A stretch of DNA of 64,000 nt, from positions 1,054,001 through 1,118,000 of the forward strand of contig NZ_JQMW01000011.1 of NCBI RefSeq assembly GCF_000744935.1, read 5' to 3'. The notes below the pieces were generated by a model. It was given only the letters and a program-made list of their open reading frames with translations. It was not told the DNA's origin and ran no database searches. Shown one piece after another: positions 63,241-64,000 of this stretch; within the stretch, counting starts at the first letter, position 1; the number at the start of each line of letters is the position of its first letter. Position numbers and translations under genes: made by a program. The DNA is from Clostridium sp. KNHs214 (lineage in GTDB: Bacteria > Bacillota > Clostridia > Clostridiales > Clostridiaceae).

Positions 63241-63420
63241 GAATTTTGTTACAGATGATGCCAAGCAGAGTATCTGTAACCTTCCTCCCTTCATTTATGA
63301 TTTTTATTTTTGCGGCCACTTTCTCTTATAAATCTATATTTCTTGGCATTTCAACGTGGCTACAAGTGATTAATTTTAATTTACCCCTAAAATAAAAAAA
63401 TATACATAAGGTACATAAAA

Positions 63421-63459
63421 ATAGCTGCCCTGCTTTTTACATATGTTCTAGGCAACTAT
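63421..63459 (-). terminator. degV terminator
   Basis: ATAGCTGCC (63421-63429) pairs with GGCAACTAT (63451-63459) with one mismatch. On the minus strand TTTTTATG follows. It lies 30 bases past the degV stop. Confidence 0.7.
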
Positions 63460-63488
63460 TCCCAATATCTTGAATTATATTAAAATCT

Positions 63489-64000
63489 CTATATTTCTCT
63501 TCCCTTTCCTATAAAACATAAAGATAGCATGTCCGGTCCTGTATGAGAGGCTATAACTGGTCCCACAAAATTCATCATGGTTTCTTTCACTCCAAACTCC
63601 TCTTTAACTATCTGCTTTAAATATATTGCATCTTCTAGACAATCTCCATGGCTTATCATAATTCGTTGATTTCCAGGTTCCACAACTCTTTCCCTAAACT
63701 TTTCTAATAGGTACTTTATAGCTTTTTTTCTTCCCCTTACATTTGTAACATTTACAAGCTTTCCTTCATTATTTATAAATATAATTGGATTTATTTTCAT
63801 TAATGTTCCTATAGTAGCAGCAGTAGCAGATATTCTTCCTCCATACCTTAAATGTTTCAAAGTGCCTACCATAAACCAATGATTTATATTTAATTTATTA
63901 TCTTCAATCCATTTTATTATTTCTTCCTTTGAACGCCCTTTTTTCATCATCTCTACTGCGTTATATACTAATATACCTTGTCCTATACACGCGCTTTTGC
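63489..64000 (-). CDS. DegV family fatty-acid-binding protein (5' end cut off)
   Basis: 170 residues of the C-terminal part; the frame is open to the window edge, and the ATG at 63950 is internal. DegV features: GQGILVYNAVEMMKKGRSKE, the GTLKHLRYGGRISATAATIG segment, IKINP-like core KINPIIFINNEGKL, and the ending FVGPVIASHTGPDMLSLCFI. DegV/FakB proteins hold a fatty acid for phosphorylation by the FakA kinase. Confidence 0.92.
   Translation of the reverse strand, partial: KSACIGQGILVYNAVEMMKKGRSKEEIIKWIEDNKLNINHWFMVGTLKHLRYGGRISATAATIGTLMKINPIIFINNEGKLVNVTNVRGRKKAIKYLLEKFRERVVEPGNQRIMISHGDCLEDAIYLKQIVKEEFGVKETMMNFVGPVIASHTGPDMLSLCFIGKGREI

Noticed and set aside
1-64000. Neurotoxin cluster, prophage, tRNA or rRNA genes
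   Set aside because: No matching motifs, cloverleaf or rRNA segments were seen on either strand.

Overview
The window is AT-rich, densely coded and mostly read from the minus strand. It looks like a chromosomal stretch of a proteolytic, spore-forming Clostridium (C. botulinum / C. sporogenes-like). The reasons are a complete lysine-fermentation operon, a type II fatty-acid operon with FabK and a FabT-type repressor, a GerM-type spore lipoprotein, AGGAGG ribosome sites and frequent TTG/GTG starts. The species assignment is inference from gene content only. I saw no rRNA, tRNA, CRISPR array, prophage or toxin gene.

Layout. 1-5.3 kb: a cut-off SpoU-type rRNA methylase, a PadR/HAAS regulatory pair with a palindromic operator, a small peptide-maturation locus (32-residue Cys peptide plus radical SAM enzyme), an FlK-like thioesterase and a small orphan gene. 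5.5-9 kb: sigma factor, membrane protein, ABC ATPase and ABC permease in one operon. 9-11.3 kb: accessory stretch with a dead IS4-type transposase, a 53-residue orphan peptide, a GNAT enzyme and a CD3324-type HTH protein. 11.6-16.7 kb: housekeeping genes (rlmH, 3-methyladenine glycosylase, SEC-C protein, GerM lipoprotein, WalJ-type hydrolase, murA). 16.9-22.5 kb: plus-strand genes (two 2H-phosphoesterase paralogues, dUTPase, DUF606 transporter, LysR, subtilase, ferritin). 22.7-29.5 kb: broken GNAT, dicarboxylate symporter, and cinA-metH activation protein-metH. 29.8-35.3 kb: one 1800-residue signalling protein ending in a diguanylate cyclase. 35.7-43 kb: YciI-like protein, Cd/Zn P-type ATPase with its ArsR/CadC repressor, a repeat-rich gap, a TIM-barrel protein, DUF402 protein and Hsp20. 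43.2-53.7 kb: fabT-fabH-acpP-fabK-fabD-fabG-fabF-accB-fabZ-accC-accD-accA. 53.9-62.8 kb: lysine fermentation operon kal-kce-kdd-kamA-kamB-kamC-kamD-kamE behind a lysine-riboswitch-like leader. The window ends inside a degV gene.

How the parts work together. The kam/kdd/kce/kal genes convert lysine through beta-lysine and 3,5-diaminohexanoate to acetoacetate and 3-aminobutyryl-CoA, then crotonyl-CoA. The leader RNA is drawn so that ligand binding would block a terminator, which fits a catabolic operon switched on by lysine. The fab/acc operon makes acyl chains and is probably repressed by the MarR-type protein at its head through two palindromes lying on its own promoter.

The most unusual content is non-coding. 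A family of about 160-bp inverted-repeat elements occurs six times, and a second family of 110-310-bp foldback elements occurs at least five times. In the foldback family the loops are conserved while the stems change in a complementary way. Several copies sit at the very 3' ends of genes and supply their stop codons and even their last residues.
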